Source: Prochlorococcus sp. AG-409-N21 (GTDB lineage: Bacteria > Cyanobacteriota > Cyanobacteriia > PCC-6307 > Cyanobiaceae). From it: 49,388 nt of DNA. The stretch spans positions 1-49,388 of the forward strand of contig QCKK01000009.1 of the NCBI GenBank assembly GCA_003215415.1, written 5' to 3'. Shown here piece after piece: positions 1 through 9,852 of the stretch (positions are counted from its first letter, which is position 1; each line of letters starts with the position of its first letter). The position numbers and the translations under genes are program-made. Under the pieces are notes generated by a model. That model saw only the letters and a program-made list of their open reading frames with translations, was not told the origin of the DNA and ran no database searches.

Positions 1-1023
1 CTTGCTGCAGCAACTGATTGTTTGATTACTCATCCGAACGTAATGAATGGTGCATCTCTTTTTTGGAGTGATCCTCGAATCTTATATGTTGAAGGTTATG
101 GATTAGATCTTTTTGCGTCTGGGCAGTTTGCTTTAAGGCCAGTATTTCAGCAAAAAGTTGGTTTATTACTTGATCGTGGTATTGAGGAGGAGCTGAAACA
201 ACGTCATTTGCAGGTTGCTGAAGGGTGTCGTGCTTCTATGGGCTTAAATATAGGTCCTGTTGTGACCACTGATGAGCCTTTAGACGTTTCTCTTGAAAAA
301 GGAGATAGTGGAGCGAGTTGGGGGAATATGAAAAGACCTGGCTTATTGATTGGTGCGGCTGAGCGACTTATTGAAGCAGGTGCAACAGCTATTGCAGTGG
401 TCACTCGATTTCCTGACGAACTTTCTAGTAAAACCCTTGACGATTATCGCAAAGGTAAAGGTGTTGATGATTTTGCTGGTGCGGAGTCTTTGATTAGTCA
501 TTTAATTGTGAAACATTTAGGGGTGCCTTGTGCTCATGCTCCTGCAGTAAAACCAAGTGCTTTCGATTATCTATTGGATCCTCGTGTAGCAGGAGAGGAA
601 ATTGGATATACTTTCCTCACTTCTGTTTTAGTTGGTCTGAATACTGCTCCAGATTTGGTGGCAACCAATGATTTGCAAAAAGAAAGTTTTTTGAATGCTG
701 ATGATTTGCTGAAAGTTCAAGACCTCTGCGCAGTAGTGGTTCCAGAAGGTGCTCTTGGTGGAGAAGCAGTTTTAGCTTCTATTGCGAGAGGTGTTCCTTT
801 GATTGCAGTCAAGAACCATTCTGTTCTTGAGGTGACAACTGATGCTTTGAAATTAGATGAAGTTGTTAAAGCTAGTTCTGTGCAAAGCTTTATAAGAGCT
901 CAAAGCTATGCAGAAGCTGCTGGTTATTTAATGCTTATGCGTGAAGGGATTACTCCCGAATCAGTTCAAAGACCATTTCAAAAATTAGAAGAACTTTTTA
1001 AAAGTGATTCCTTTTCCTCTTAG
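1..1023 (+). CDS. DUF3326-family protein, 5' end outside the window
   Basis: The reading frame is already open at base 1 (codons for L-A-A-A-T-D-C-L-I-T-H-P-N), so the start lies upstream. The TTG at 22 is only the first start-like codon inside the window. The visible 333-340 residues are soluble, with a glycine-rich stretch (GDSGASWGNMKRPGLLIGAAERL), a conserved block around residues 130-160 (DDYRKGKGVDDFAGAES) and a C-terminal segment with NHSVLEVT. I recognise this as the cyanobacterial/plant DUF3326 family, whose biochemical role is not established to my knowledge. The next gene converges from the other strand 66 bases downstream, so it is the last gene of its transcript. Confidence 0.75.
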   Translation, partial: LAAATDCLITHPNVMNGASLFWSDPRILYVEGYGLDLFASGQFALRPVFQQKVGLLLDRGIEEELKQRHLQVAEGCRASMGLNIGPVVTTDEPLDVSLEKGDSGASWGNMKRPGLLIGAAERLIEAGATAIAVVTRFPDELSSKTLDDYRKGKGVDDFAGAESLISHLIVKHLGVPCAHAPAVKPSAFDYLLDPRVAGEEIGYTFLTSVLVGLNTAPDLVATNDLQKESFLNADDLLKVQDLCAVVVPEGALGGEAVLASIARGVPLIAVKNHSVLEVTTDALKLDEVVKASSVQSFIRAQSYAEAAGYLMLMREGITPESVQRPFQKLEELFKSDSFSS

Positions 1024-1089
1024 GTTTTATGAATCAAATTAATTTTAGAAGTTGAGTCAAATTCTTTGATATCTATATCTTCGTGTCGT

Positions 1090-2229
1090 TCACCTAAGAC
1101 AAGCCATTGGGTGACGTGGAGGGATCCCTAGAGCTTTGGCCACCCCTGGATGACAAACCGAGCCTGAGACTGTGTTTAATCCTGAGAGTAACTCAGGTCT
1201 TTCGGTGATAGCTTCTTCCAGCCCTCTGCCAGCAATCCCTAGTATGTAGGGAAGCGTAACGCTTACTAAGGCTTCGGTTGAAGTAAATGGAACGGCACCA
1301 GGCATATTCCCAACTGCATAGTGCTGTACACCATGAATAGTGACAGTAGGATTTGTATGGGTTGTCTCAATACTTGTCGATACACATCCGCCTTGATCGA
1401 TCGCAACGTCAACTATTACAGCATTGGTTTTCATCTGTTTGACTAAATTTTCATCGACAAGTGTTGGTGCACGACTGCCTGGCGTGAGGACTGCGCCAAT
1501 TAAAAGATCTGCAGTTGGCACAATCCTTTCAATTAGACCTCGACTGCTGACAATACTGATTAATCTTCCACGTCTATCAGCTTCTAAATTTCTAAGTCTT
1601 TGAGGTGATCTATCTAGAAGCATCACCTCTGCATCCATTGCAGCAGCCAGCCGTGCAGCATTCCAACCAACTGTCCCGGCGCCTAAAACAATTACTTTGG
1701 CTGGCCGTACGCCAGTACAACCACCAATTAAGACCCCGCTCCCTCCATGAGGCCTTTCCAGTAAATGGGCACCGACTTGTGCGGCTAATCTTCCTGCTAT
1801 TTCACTCATTGGTGCTAGTAGAGGCAAGCTACCATTAGCCATTTGCACAGTTTCGTATCCGACTGCTGTTGTACCTGCTTGTATAAGGGCCTCTCCAACT
1901 TTTGGATATGCCGCTAAATGTAAATAAGTGAAAAGTACTAAGTCTTTTCTTAAAAGGTGAAACTCTTCTGGTTGCGGCTCTTTGACTTTTACAACGAGGT
2001 GAGAAGCCCATGCTTCATCACGGGTCACCATTTTTGCCCCAGCCTTGGCGAAAGCATCATCACTAATCCCTGCACCTGCACCTGCACCGATTTGAATACG
2101 CACTTCTAATCCTTGAGTGACAAGTTCTTTCGCTCCATCAGGTGTAAGTGCTACTCGTAGCTCGTCAACTTTAATTTCTGTAGGGACCCCAATACTGGCA
2201 ATCGGGGCCGAAAGAATTGAGGAAGCCAT
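1090..2229 (-). CDS. ald: alanine dehydrogenase
   Basis: The enzyme interconverts L-alanine and pyruvate plus ammonium with NAD(H). The 379 residues match the usual family length of about 370. The N-terminal half carries the pyruvate-binding region (VKVKEPQPEEF, then YLHLAAYPKVGEAL with the catalytic His). The central Rossmann domain has VIVLGAGTVGWNAARLA (GxGxxG). VDVAIDQGGCV holds the conserved nucleotide/active-site Asp, and HYAVGNMPGAVPFTST is the C-terminal signature. It stands alone on the minus strand, convergent with the DUF3326 gene. In picocyanobacteria it could feed or drain alanine as a nitrogen store; that role is inference. Confidence 0.95.
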   Translation of the reverse strand: MASSILSAPIASIGVPTEIKVDELRVALTPDGAKELVTQGLEVRIQIGAGAGAGISDDAFAKAGAKMVTRDEAWASHLVVKVKEPQPEEFHLLRKDLVLFTYLHLAAYPKVGEALIQAGTTAVGYETVQMANGSLPLLAPMSEIAGRLAAQVGAHLLERPHGGSGVLIGGCTGVRPAKVIVLGAGTVGWNAARLAAAMDAEVMLLDRSPQRLRNLEADRRGRLISIVSSRGLIERIVPTADLLIGAVLTPGSRAPTLVDENLVKQMKTNAVIVDVAIDQGGCVSTSIETTHTNPTVTIHGVQHYAVGNMPGAVPFTSTEALVSVTLPYILGIAGRGLEEAITERPELLSGLNTVSGSVCHPGVAKALGIPPRHPMACLR

Positions 2230-2290
2230 GGTAGTGAAATAGTCCTTTCAGCTTGGCCAAACAAGCGCTACTTGACCAGATTTTGTTGCG

Positions 2291-3988
2291 TCATGCTGTA
2301 GCAATTGGAATGCGCCAGCCAGTCCCAAAGGCTTGTGGACTTACTTTTAAAAGGGGTGGAGCTTGTCTACGTTTAAATTCACTTTTTTTTAAAAGAGTTT
2401 GTACTCTTGAAACAATCAGTGGGTCATGACCATTTTTTACAAGCTCTTCAGAACTTTGTTTCTCTTCTATTAATGCTTTAAGTATGGGATCAAGTTTGAA
2501 GTAATCGGGAAGTGAGTCTGTATCAAGTTGATTTGGCTTTAGCTCGGCACTTGGGGGCTTCTCTCTAATGTTTTTTCCAATAATCCCTTCATCTGTAGAG
2601 AGATGGAGCTCTTGCCGACATTTTTTTGAGCTTAAATCATCTAACCAATCACAAAGTGCAAATACGGTTGTTTTATATAAATCTCCTATCACTGCTAGTC
2701 CTCCATTCATATCTCCATAAAGTGTGCAGTAGCCGACGGCAAGTTCTGATTTGTTTCCGGTGGAAAGTAGCAGTTGACCTTGTTGATTGGCTACGGCCAT
2801 TAGTAGTGTGCCACGAATGCGTGATTGAAGGTTCTCCGCAGCAATCCCTTCGGGTGCACCTCCTAGTGGAAGAAAAAGTGAGGAAGAAAAAGTTTTAATT
2901 AATGAATCAATTGGAACAGTATGAGTGTAAATTCCAAGTCTTTTAGAGAGTTCTATAGAATCAATGACCGATCCTTTTGAGCTCCAGGGTGATGGCATCA
3001 TCAATGCCGTTACATTCTTGGCCCCTAAAGCTGCGGTTGCTATTACTGCTACCAAGGCAGAGTCAATTCCACCACTAAGACCTAGTAAGACTTTGTTAAA
3101 CCCGCATTTTCTTGCATAGTCATTTACTCCAAGAACAAGGGCTCGGAAGAGTTGTTCAGAAGGATTCGTTATTTGGTCAGTGTTATGTGGATGTGGATTA
3201 CTTTGATCCCATGTGTATATTTCCTCTTTAAAGGCTGATAGTTGGACATTGACTTCTCCATAGGTTTTTGAGATAAAACTTGCTCCATCAAAAACTAATT
3301 CGTCATTTCCACCTACTTGATTGAGATAGATCACAGGACAGCCAATTTCTTTTGAGGCACTTTTAACTAATTTATGTCTCAGATAAGCTTTGTTATGTTC
3401 AAATGGTGAGGCAGAAAGATTAATTAGTAAACTGATATTTTCTTTGGCTAAATCTTTTATGGGATTAGTTCCTATTTGCCTCTTTTTTTGAATGAAACTA
3501 TCTACCCATAAATCTTCACAAATGGTGATACCAAGACGAAGATTTTGACCATTGAAAGTCAAGTCTAGTATAGAGGGAGACTTCGCTGCCCGGAAATAAC
3601 GCTTTTCATCAAATACATCGTAGGTTGGTAAGAGTTGTTTTCGTGCAACAATCCTCCAACCAGATGAATCAATTAAAGCAATTGAATTGAATAATTTGGG
3701 AAGCATTTGATCTTTTGTAGGTTCAGCCACACCTACTAAAAGGTAAAGGTTAATACCTTCAGATTTTAGGAATTTTGAAAGCTCATCCAGCACGCTACTT
3801 TGCTTATTAATTAACGTTGAATTAAGTAAAAGGTCTCTTGGTGGATAGCCCCATAAAGAAAGTTCAGGAGTTAGTACTAAATCAGAACTTTGCGATTTAG
3901 CATTTTGGCAAGCCTGCTTTATTATCTCACTATTTCCTGATAAATCTCCAACTAATGGATTGATTTGTGCGAGAGTAATTTTAATCAT
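2291..3988 (-). CDS. nadE: glutamine-dependent NAD+ synthetase
   Basis: This is the last step of NAD synthesis, amidating nicotinic acid adenine dinucleotide with glutamine nitrogen. It is a two-domain protein of 565 residues. The N-terminal nitrilase-type glutaminase has catalytic Glu in LTPELSLWGYPPRD, Lys in ARKQLLPTYDVFDE and Cys in GITICEDLW. The C-terminal ATP-pyrophosphatase domain has the P-loop LGLSGGIDSALVAVIA and LLSTGNKSELAVGYCTLYGD. Length and domain order are normal for the long bacterial form. Its ATG overlaps the nadD stop by 4 bases, so the two consecutive NAD-synthesis steps are translationally coupled in one transcript. Confidence 0.96.
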   Translation of the reverse strand: MIKITLAQINPLVGDLSGNSEIIKQACQNAKSQSSDLVLTPELSLWGYPPRDLLLNSTLINKQSSVLDELSKFLKSEGINLYLLVGVAEPTKDQMLPKLFNSIALIDSSGWRIVARKQLLPTYDVFDEKRYFRAAKSPSILDLTFNGQNLRLGITICEDLWVDSFIQKKRQIGTNPIKDLAKENISLLINLSASPFEHNKAYLRHKLVKSASKEIGCPVIYLNQVGGNDELVFDGASFISKTYGEVNVQLSAFKEEIYTWDQSNPHPHNTDQITNPSEQLFRALVLGVNDYARKCGFNKVLLGLSGGIDSALVAVIATAALGAKNVTALMMPSPWSSKGSVIDSIELSKRLGIYTHTVPIDSLIKTFSSSLFLPLGGAPEGIAAENLQSRIRGTLLMAVANQQGQLLLSTGNKSELAVGYCTLYGDMNGGLAVIGDLYKTTVFALCDWLDDLSSKKCRQELHLSTDEGIIGKNIREKPPSAELKPNQLDTDSLPDYFKLDPILKALIEEKQSSEELVKNGHDPLIVSRVQTLLKKSEFKRRQAPPLLKVSPQAFGTGWRIPIATA

Positions 3989-4569
3989 TTATTTTCACTT
4001 ATCCCATATAAATTTTCTTCGAACAAAACAGGCAATATTGATTTTGGAATTTGTTCTTGCTTAGGCATATTCCTTATAGAAGAGCTGGCAGTATTTGGAA
4101 TTGTGAGTGGAACTAAATCCACTTTGGCCCCCAATGATTTAAGAGTCTCAAGTTCTTGAACATGAATAGGCCAACCTTCACGTGGCACTATACCTAGACG
4201 TGCAATTTTAAAAATATTTTGTGCGTCTACCCACGTAGGGACTTGGCTAGTTAGATCACTCCCAACAATAAAAATTAAATTTTTGTCAGGCCATTTATGC
4301 GAAGCCTTTTGAAGAGTATTTATTGCCCAAGGACTACTTAGATCTTGAGCAAGTATTAGATTGGGATCTGCGATCGCCTGTACTAAAAGATTAAGTAAGT
4401 TTTTGCGCGTCTCTAGAGAGGCTTTGTGATGCTTGATTGGGTTGTTGCTTGCCCAAGTTAATACTTTTGGAAAAAGTTTAAGCAAACCTTCTAACAGGGC
4501 TTGATGCCCACATGTTGGAGGATCTGCACTGGTTCCAAATAATGCTATTGGACCATTGACTTGTTTCAC
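3985..4569 (-). CDS. nadD: nicotinate-nucleotide adenylyltransferase
   Basis: It converts nicotinate mononucleotide plus ATP to deamido-NAD, feeding NadE encoded directly downstream. The N-terminus has the nucleotidyltransferase signature FGTSADPPTCGHQALLEG (GxxxPxxxGH type). GSDLTSQVPTW and the C-terminal TASSSIRNM (S-S-x-x-I-R) are the other family motifs. At 194 residues it is typical. It overlaps its neighbours by 4 bases at both ends (GTPase upstream, nadE downstream), so it is in the middle of a coupled operon. Confidence 0.92.
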   Translation of the reverse strand: MKQVNGPIALFGTSADPPTCGHQALLEGLLKLFPKVLTWASNNPIKHHKASLETRKNLLNLLVQAIADPNLILAQDLSSPWAINTLQKASHKWPDKNLIFIVGSDLTSQVPTWVDAQNIFKIARLGIVPREGWPIHVQELETLKSLGAKVDLVPLTIPNTASSSIRNMPKQEQIPKSILPVLFEENLYGISENK

Positions 4570-5891
4570 GGAAGAAAACCTTGTAATTGCTGTTTTTGAT
4601 TGCGGTCCGCTCTAGGCCAATTACCCAACCAATTTTTGACTTGTGGATCTGTTGCGTAAAGCCGTCGTAATAATGCACCAGGTTGTGCTTCATTTAATTG
4701 TTGTTGATTACGTAATAGTTCACGTGCTGTAAGACGGCCTGTAATTTGAGTCGTATGAACTGCAAGAGCTGCCTGAATGATTGCTACTGGCGCAGCAGAT
4801 CCTAGGCTGAGTCCGCCAGTAATTGGCGTAGCAAGAATAAGTATTTGTCGAAATAAACTAAGAACTAATTGGATGGCTAATTGAGTGCCCCCTAAAAGTG
4901 CATTATTTCGACAGATGATTGAGATAATGTCTCTTGCTGCTGGACCACCCATTTTGAGTTCATAGAGCTTACATAGTTCAATTACAAGTGCTGTATCACA
5001 AGCTAGTCCTCCGGCGAGATCAAAAATTGCAAGTGGATTAGCTGCTATCCCAGATGCTTTGAGTGCTGCAAAGCGACCAATTAGTCCTTGTGCAGCAGTT
5101 TTCCTGGAATGAACTCTTAATCTCTTGAGATTTTGGTAAACGTGATCAGCTTGACGAAGTGCGTTTAAAGCCAGGAGGAGTTCCCCCTGATTTGTAAGCA
5201 ATGTGATTAGGGAATTCCGCAAAGAATTGATTTGTGGTGAAACTGCCTCGCTACGAATTCTCCTATCGCTTGTTAATTTGGGTTGACGTGGAGAGGCGGC
5301 AACAGCGTGAATCTCTAGTCGTTTTGCATCATTTGGTAGACGTTGGTGAATGCTTTGGATCAAGGCTTTTTGTTCGTTTATGTTCCATTGATCTGAACGG
5401 TTTAAGACTAATAGAACTGGCTTGCCACTATCTAGGAGAACTTTTAACGCTTGAAGCTCTACGCTTGTTAGATCACTGTCTAATACAAATAGTACGAAAT
5501 CTGTTTTTAGAGCTATGTGAGCAGCGAGCCTGGTTCTTGCTTCTTTTGCAATTTCATCAATCCCAGGAGTGTCTATCAGCTCAACTTTGTTTAGGGTTGC
5601 TATTTTTTGGTTCCAAACTTTTGAATCTAGACATCGGGTACAGCCATGAGCTACATCGGTGGCAAAGACTTTTTCTTCAAGAAGCGCATTTAGAAGACTT
5701 GACTTGCCAACACCAACTCTCCCAAATACAGCTACTCGCACATGTTTATCAATTAAACGTCTAAGTTGACGGTCAAAAGAAATTACTTCTCCAGCAAGTT
5801 GCGTTTTCTCACGACCACTAAGCTTTAAAGTTTGCCTCCATTCTTGAAGTAGAAGACGACAACGTTTAGGAGTAGATGGAATTAAATTCAT
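4566..5891 (-). CDS. Era/YcjX-like GTP-binding protein with DUF697-type membrane domain
   Basis: The G motifs are clear: P-loop VFGRVGVGKSSLLN, a switch II DTPGIDE and the specificity motif LNRSDQW. The C-terminal half (AIFDLAGGLACDTALVIELCKLYELKMG, then hydrophobic stretches) resembles DUF697/YcjF-type regions of cyanobacterial Era-like GTPases. I place the start at the ATG at 5891: it overlaps the stop of the upstream CNNM gene as ATGA and has a GGAGG about 11 bases upstream. A GTG at 5912 would add seven residues. The cellular role is unknown. Membrane or ribosome association is only suggested by homology. Confidence 0.82.
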   Translation of the reverse strand: MNLIPSTPKRCRLLLQEWRQTLKLSGREKTQLAGEVISFDRQLRRLIDKHVRVAVFGRVGVGKSSLLNALLEEKVFATDVAHGCTRCLDSKVWNQKIATLNKVELIDTPGIDEIAKEARTRLAAHIALKTDFVLFVLDSDLTSVELQALKVLLDSGKPVLLVLNRSDQWNINEQKALIQSIHQRLPNDAKRLEIHAVAASPRQPKLTSDRRIRSEAVSPQINSLRNSLITLLTNQGELLLALNALRQADHVYQNLKRLRVHSRKTAAQGLIGRFAALKASGIAANPLAIFDLAGGLACDTALVIELCKLYELKMGGPAARDIISIICRNNALLGGTQLAIQLVLSLFRQILILATPITGGLSLGSAAPVAIIQAALAVHTTQITGRLTARELLRNQQQLNEAQPGALLRRLYATDPQVKNWLGNWPRADRNQKQQLQGFLP

Positions 5892-6886
5892 GATTTTGAA
5901 TTCCTCCACCACCCTGCAAGCACTGCTAGGACTGCTTCTGCACCAATTAACCCAACAAATCCACCAAATTCATCAACTACAACTCTTACTCCTTTCTTAT
6001 CTCCACGAAAGCTAGTCAGCAAACGGTCTGCTCTTATCATTTCTGGAACAAACTCAACGGGCTCACTTAGATCGGCAGGAGTTAAATGCCCTCTCCCTTT
6101 AAGTAGAGCGGTTAATAAGCTTTCACGACTAGCCACTCCTAGAACTTTATCTACTTCTTGCCCCAGTACGACCCACCATTGTGCGTTATGAGCCAGAAGA
6201 TTTGAACGCAATGCTTCTAACTTGGTAGAGCCATTGAGAGTTGGTGCAGCAACTCTGGGCGTCATTAAGTCGCGAGCTGTGAGATCATTTAATTGAAATA
6301 CTTTTGCGATCATTGCCGCTTCATCCGCTTCAATTTGACCTTTTTGAGACCCAAGTCTTGCAAGCTGACGAATTTCTTCTTCATCTGTACTTAGCTCATT
6401 TTCTACAGTTATTACAGGGAGTAATTGCTCAAGCAAAAGGACTAACGGATGCATAATTAGCCCTAGCAAATGAAGAACTGGGGCACTCGCCAATGAGACT
6501 TTTAAAGCCAATCGACTTCCAAGTGATTTAGGGAGAATTTCTCCGAGGAGAATGACCAATATTGTTAGACCAATAGAAAAAATTGGTAATGCAATTCCAC
6601 TAATACCTCTTTTTTCAAAAATGAATGCTGAATAACCTCCAAGCATTAAGCTTCCGAAAATATTGAATCCGTTGTTTGCGATTACAAGTACTGAAAGGGT
6701 CCTGCCAAGACGTTTGCGCAATTTTGCTAATAATTTGGCTCCAGCAACTGGTCTTGGTTTTGCTGCCAGTTCGTGAACTCGTAAAGGATTTACAGTTAGG
6801 AGTGCAGCTTCGACTCCAGAACACATCGCAGAGCCTGCTACTACTACAATTACAAGTATTGCTAAGGCTAGAAGATCTGAGCTCAT
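5888..6886 (-). CDS. CNNM/DUF21 membrane protein with CBS domains
   Basis: The N-terminal DUF21 domain has four hydrophobic segments in roughly the first 150 residues (LLALAILVIVVVAGSAMCSGVEAALL, LSVLVIANNGFNIFGSLML, LPIFSIGLTILVILLGEILPKSLG). A CBS-pair region follows (QLNDLTARDLMTPRV, VLGVASRESLLTALL, VRVVVDEFGGFVGLIGAEAVL). At 332 residues it lacks the C-terminal CorC_HlyC domain found in about 430-residue relatives. The family is linked to Mg2+/Co2+ handling, so a cation role is inferred. It is the first gene of the coupled run that continues through the GTPase, nadD and nadE. Confidence 0.85.
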   Translation of the reverse strand: MSSDLLALAILVIVVVAGSAMCSGVEAALLTVNPLRVHELAAKPRPVAGAKLLAKLRKRLGRTLSVLVIANNGFNIFGSLMLGGYSAFIFEKRGISGIALPIFSIGLTILVILLGEILPKSLGSRLALKVSLASAPVLHLLGLIMHPLVLLLEQLLPVITVENELSTDEEEIRQLARLGSQKGQIEADEAAMIAKVFQLNDLTARDLMTPRVAAPTLNGSTKLEALRSNLLAHNAQWWVVLGQEVDKVLGVASRESLLTALLKGRGHLTPADLSEPVEFVPEMIRADRLLTSFRGDKKGVRVVVDEFGGFVGLIGAEAVLAVLAGWWRNSKS

Positions 6887-7154
6887 TCCTTGAGTTGCCC
6901 CTTGGCTTTAGTGGGTTGAATGGTTAATCCTTTGTTTGATTTGTATCAGATTTAAGACCATTAAGCTCATTTCTTTGAGTTGATTTTTGCTGGTAAGAAG
7001 CAAATGGTGCTCAAGAGCTTTACTTCTCTTGACCTTTTAGGCTTTCAAAAGACAAATCAGCATGACAAAAAAGCTCTTTTGATCACTTGCTAAGCAATCC
7101 TGCTTGGTAAGTGATGCGCTGATTCAGTCACTTTTTTGCGATTTTCTTTCCCTC

Positions 7155-8441
7155 GTGATTAATTCCCAAACTTTTCGACAGCGACGTGAATCTTTTTTGG
7201 AGAGATTAGGAGGTGTCGCAGCAATTATTCCTGCGGCACAAATGGTTTCTCACCATGCGGATTGCGATTATCCATTTCGACAAGATAGTGATTTTTGGTA
7301 TTTGACAGGTTTTGATGAGGCAGATGCAATCGCTTTGTTTTTACCTCATAGGAATGAGAGTGAACGGTTTGTCTTGTTTGTTCGTCCTAAAGAACCAGGA
7401 ATAGAAGTTTGGGAGGGATCTCGTTGGGGTGTTGAAGGAGTATTGGAGCATTTTCATGCGGATATTGCTCATCCTCTTAGTGATTTTGAAAAGACACTTG
7501 GAGACTATTTGCAAGGTTGTGAAGGACTAGCTTTTCGGATTGGTAGGCACCCCAAGGTTGAGCCAATGGTTTTGAAAGCTTGGAGTAAACAGTTAGATAG
7601 TTCTCAACGAAGTGGATTGTTGCCCCAGCCTCTTTTTGCTCCTTCACATTGGTTGCATTCCCTAAGACTTTGTAAGGATCCTGAGGAAATTGAGAGAATG
7701 CGAGAGGCCGCCAAAATCTCTTGTGAGGCGCATCAATTAGCTCACTCCAAGGTTCATCCAGGCATGAACGAACGCCAGGTTCAAGGATTAATAGAGCAAT
7801 ATTTCCTTGAACAGGGTGCCCGCGGGCCTGCATATGGGTCAATAGTTGCTGGTGGAGATAATGCGTGTGTGTTGCATTACACATCCAATAATGCGACTTT
7901 GCGAGATGGTGATTTGTTATTAATAGACGCTGGATGTTCTCTTAATGACTATTACAACGGAGATGTAACTCGCACATTTCCAATAAATGGAAGCTTTACT
8001 AGTGAGCAAAAAGCTTTATATGAAATTGTTTCTTCAGCACAAAAAGCTGCGATAGAAAAGGTTGCTCCAGGTAATGATGCCGAGTTAATTCATGGCACTG
8101 CAGTAAGAATTTTGGTAGAAGGATTATTGGATCTAGGGTTACTTTGTGGGCATATAGATGATGTAGTCAATAACGGTGATTATCGACATTTATATATGCA
8201 TCGTACAGGACATTGGTTGGGCTTAGATGTTCATGATGTCGGTGCTTATAGATTAGGTGAATCATCCGTCCCGCTTTCTCCAGGAATGGTTCTTACAGTC
8301 GAGCCAGGAATATACATTAGTGATAGATTGCCAGTCCCAAGCGGTCAGCCTCAAATTCATGAAAGATGGAAGGGGATAGGAATTCGTATAGAAGATGATG
8401 TTGTTGTCACTGACAACGGGAATGAAGTTCTTACCTTTTAA
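7155..8441 (+). CDS. pepP: Xaa-Pro aminopeptidase (M24B)
   Basis: It removes N-terminal residues preceding proline. The N-terminal aminopeptidase-P domain (FRQRRESFLERLGG, then FRQDSDFWYLTGFDEADA) is followed by the pita-bread domain. All metal ligands are visible: LLIDAGCSLNDYYNGDVTRTF (two Asp), MHRTGHWLGLDVHD (His), TVEPGIYI (Glu) and IGIRIEDDVVVT (Glu). The frame extends upstream to a TTG at 7104, but the family usually begins just before FRQRR, so I prefer the GTG at 7155 (428 residues). No clear ribosome site decides between them. Confidence 0.93.
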   Translation: MINSQTFRQRRESFLERLGGVAAIIPAAQMVSHHADCDYPFRQDSDFWYLTGFDEADAIALFLPHRNESERFVLFVRPKEPGIEVWEGSRWGVEGVLEHFHADIAHPLSDFEKTLGDYLQGCEGLAFRIGRHPKVEPMVLKAWSKQLDSSQRSGLLPQPLFAPSHWLHSLRLCKDPEEIERMREAAKISCEAHQLAHSKVHPGMNERQVQGLIEQYFLEQGARGPAYGSIVAGGDNACVLHYTSNNATLRDGDLLLIDAGCSLNDYYNGDVTRTFPINGSFTSEQKALYEIVSSAQKAAIEKVAPGNDAELIHGTAVRILVEGLLDLGLLCGHIDDVVNNGDYRHLYMHRTGHWLGLDVHDVGAYRLGESSVPLSPGMVLTVEPGIYISDRLPVPSGQPQIHERWKGIGIRIEDDVVVTDNGNEVLTF

Positions 8442-8527
8442 ATTAATAATTATCTTAATTGCAGCTCTTATTAGGTTCTAATTGTTCTCTCTTGTTTGTT
8501 GGGTTGTATTGACCTTATTATCCAGAT

Positions 8528-9298
8528 TTAGTTTTGAGGCTTTAATAAGTACTTACTTATGTCATCTAAGGATTCAAGTATGAAATCTGCGCCTGCTTCA
8601 ATTAATAGTTTTTCGTAAGCCAAACGTTTTTCTTTGATGTGATCAGCTCGTAAATGCGGTGGAGCTATTGCAAGACTAATAAAATTTTGATCAGGAATCT
8701 TTTGCTTTGCTTTATATATCGTTTTGACATCAGCAACGGTATCTCCTACATAAGCGACTGGTGGACTTTCTTTGCCAAGTCCCTTTTTTGATAGTTGATT
8801 CGCCAGTGCAAGAAAACCGGTCGGGTCAGGCTTGTCAGGTGCTTCTCCCATGGCAATTAGGGGCGGGTTGTTTAGACCTAATCGATCTTCTAAAAGAAAC
8901 TGAGCAGAAACGCGTTCTGCTCCGCTTACAAATCCCCATGCGATGCCTTGGGCAGTCAGTCCATCAAAAAAACTTTTTTTAACAAGTATGGGTTCGTTGC
9001 AGATGAATCCGTTCCATTTATTGTTTGGACCTTTAGGGTCACTTCCAAAGTAAAAATTGTTAAAGACTGATATCAGCTCATCTCTACTGGGAATCTTGAA
9101 TTTGTCTTTGATTGATTTGTCCCTGCGTTTAATAATCTCCAGACTGACATCCCAGTCATTATTCCAGCAACCTTCGCTTTTCAGAGCATCTATTTCTTCA
9201 AGGGTGGGTCTCCATCCAATAAAGGTTTTGACGGTTTCCTGGATTGCTAAGCGATAGCTTTTGGCAACATCTCGGAGTACACCGTCTATATCAAACAA
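8528..9298 (-). CDS. HAD-superfamily (subfamily IA) phosphatase-like protein
   Basis: Motif I is FDIDGVLRD, with the nucleophile Asp only three residues from the nominal TTG start. Motif II lies in GFVSGAERVSA and motif III/IV in PDPTGFLAL..VAYVGDTVADVKTIY. I recognise the cyanobacterial/archaeal 'HAD-SF-IA-hyp1' type; the substrate is not known. The start is doubtful. The frame stays open upstream (codons for [17 protein letters not shown]) to a stop near 9356, but contains no ATG, GTG or TTG. The true start is therefore either this TTG or a rare CTG/ATT further up. The gene is divergent from PSRP-3, with under 100 bases between. Confidence 0.8.
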   Translation of the reverse strand: MFDIDGVLRDVAKSYRLAIQETVKTFIGWRPTLEEIDALKSEGCWNNDWDVSLEIIKRRDKSIKDKFKIPSRDELISVFNNFYFGSDPKGPNNKWNGFICNEPILVKKSFFDGLTAQGIAWGFVSGAERVSAQFLLEDRLGLNNPPLIAMGEAPDKPDPTGFLALANQLSKKGLGKESPPVAYVGDTVADVKTIYKAKQKIPDQNFISLAIAPPHLRADHIKEKRLAYEKLLIEAGADFILESLDDISKYLLKPQN

Positions 9299-9332
9299 AA
9301 GTAAGCCTTGTGGTTCCAGAGGAATTGATTGA

Positions 9333-9842
<510 letters not shown>

Positions 9843-9852
9843 TTTGATTGTT

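Noticed and set aside
7014-7077. Inverted AAGAGCTTT / AAAGCTCTT upstream of pepP
   Set aside because: Short arms about 46 bases apart in AT-rich DNA; no family or function supports it.
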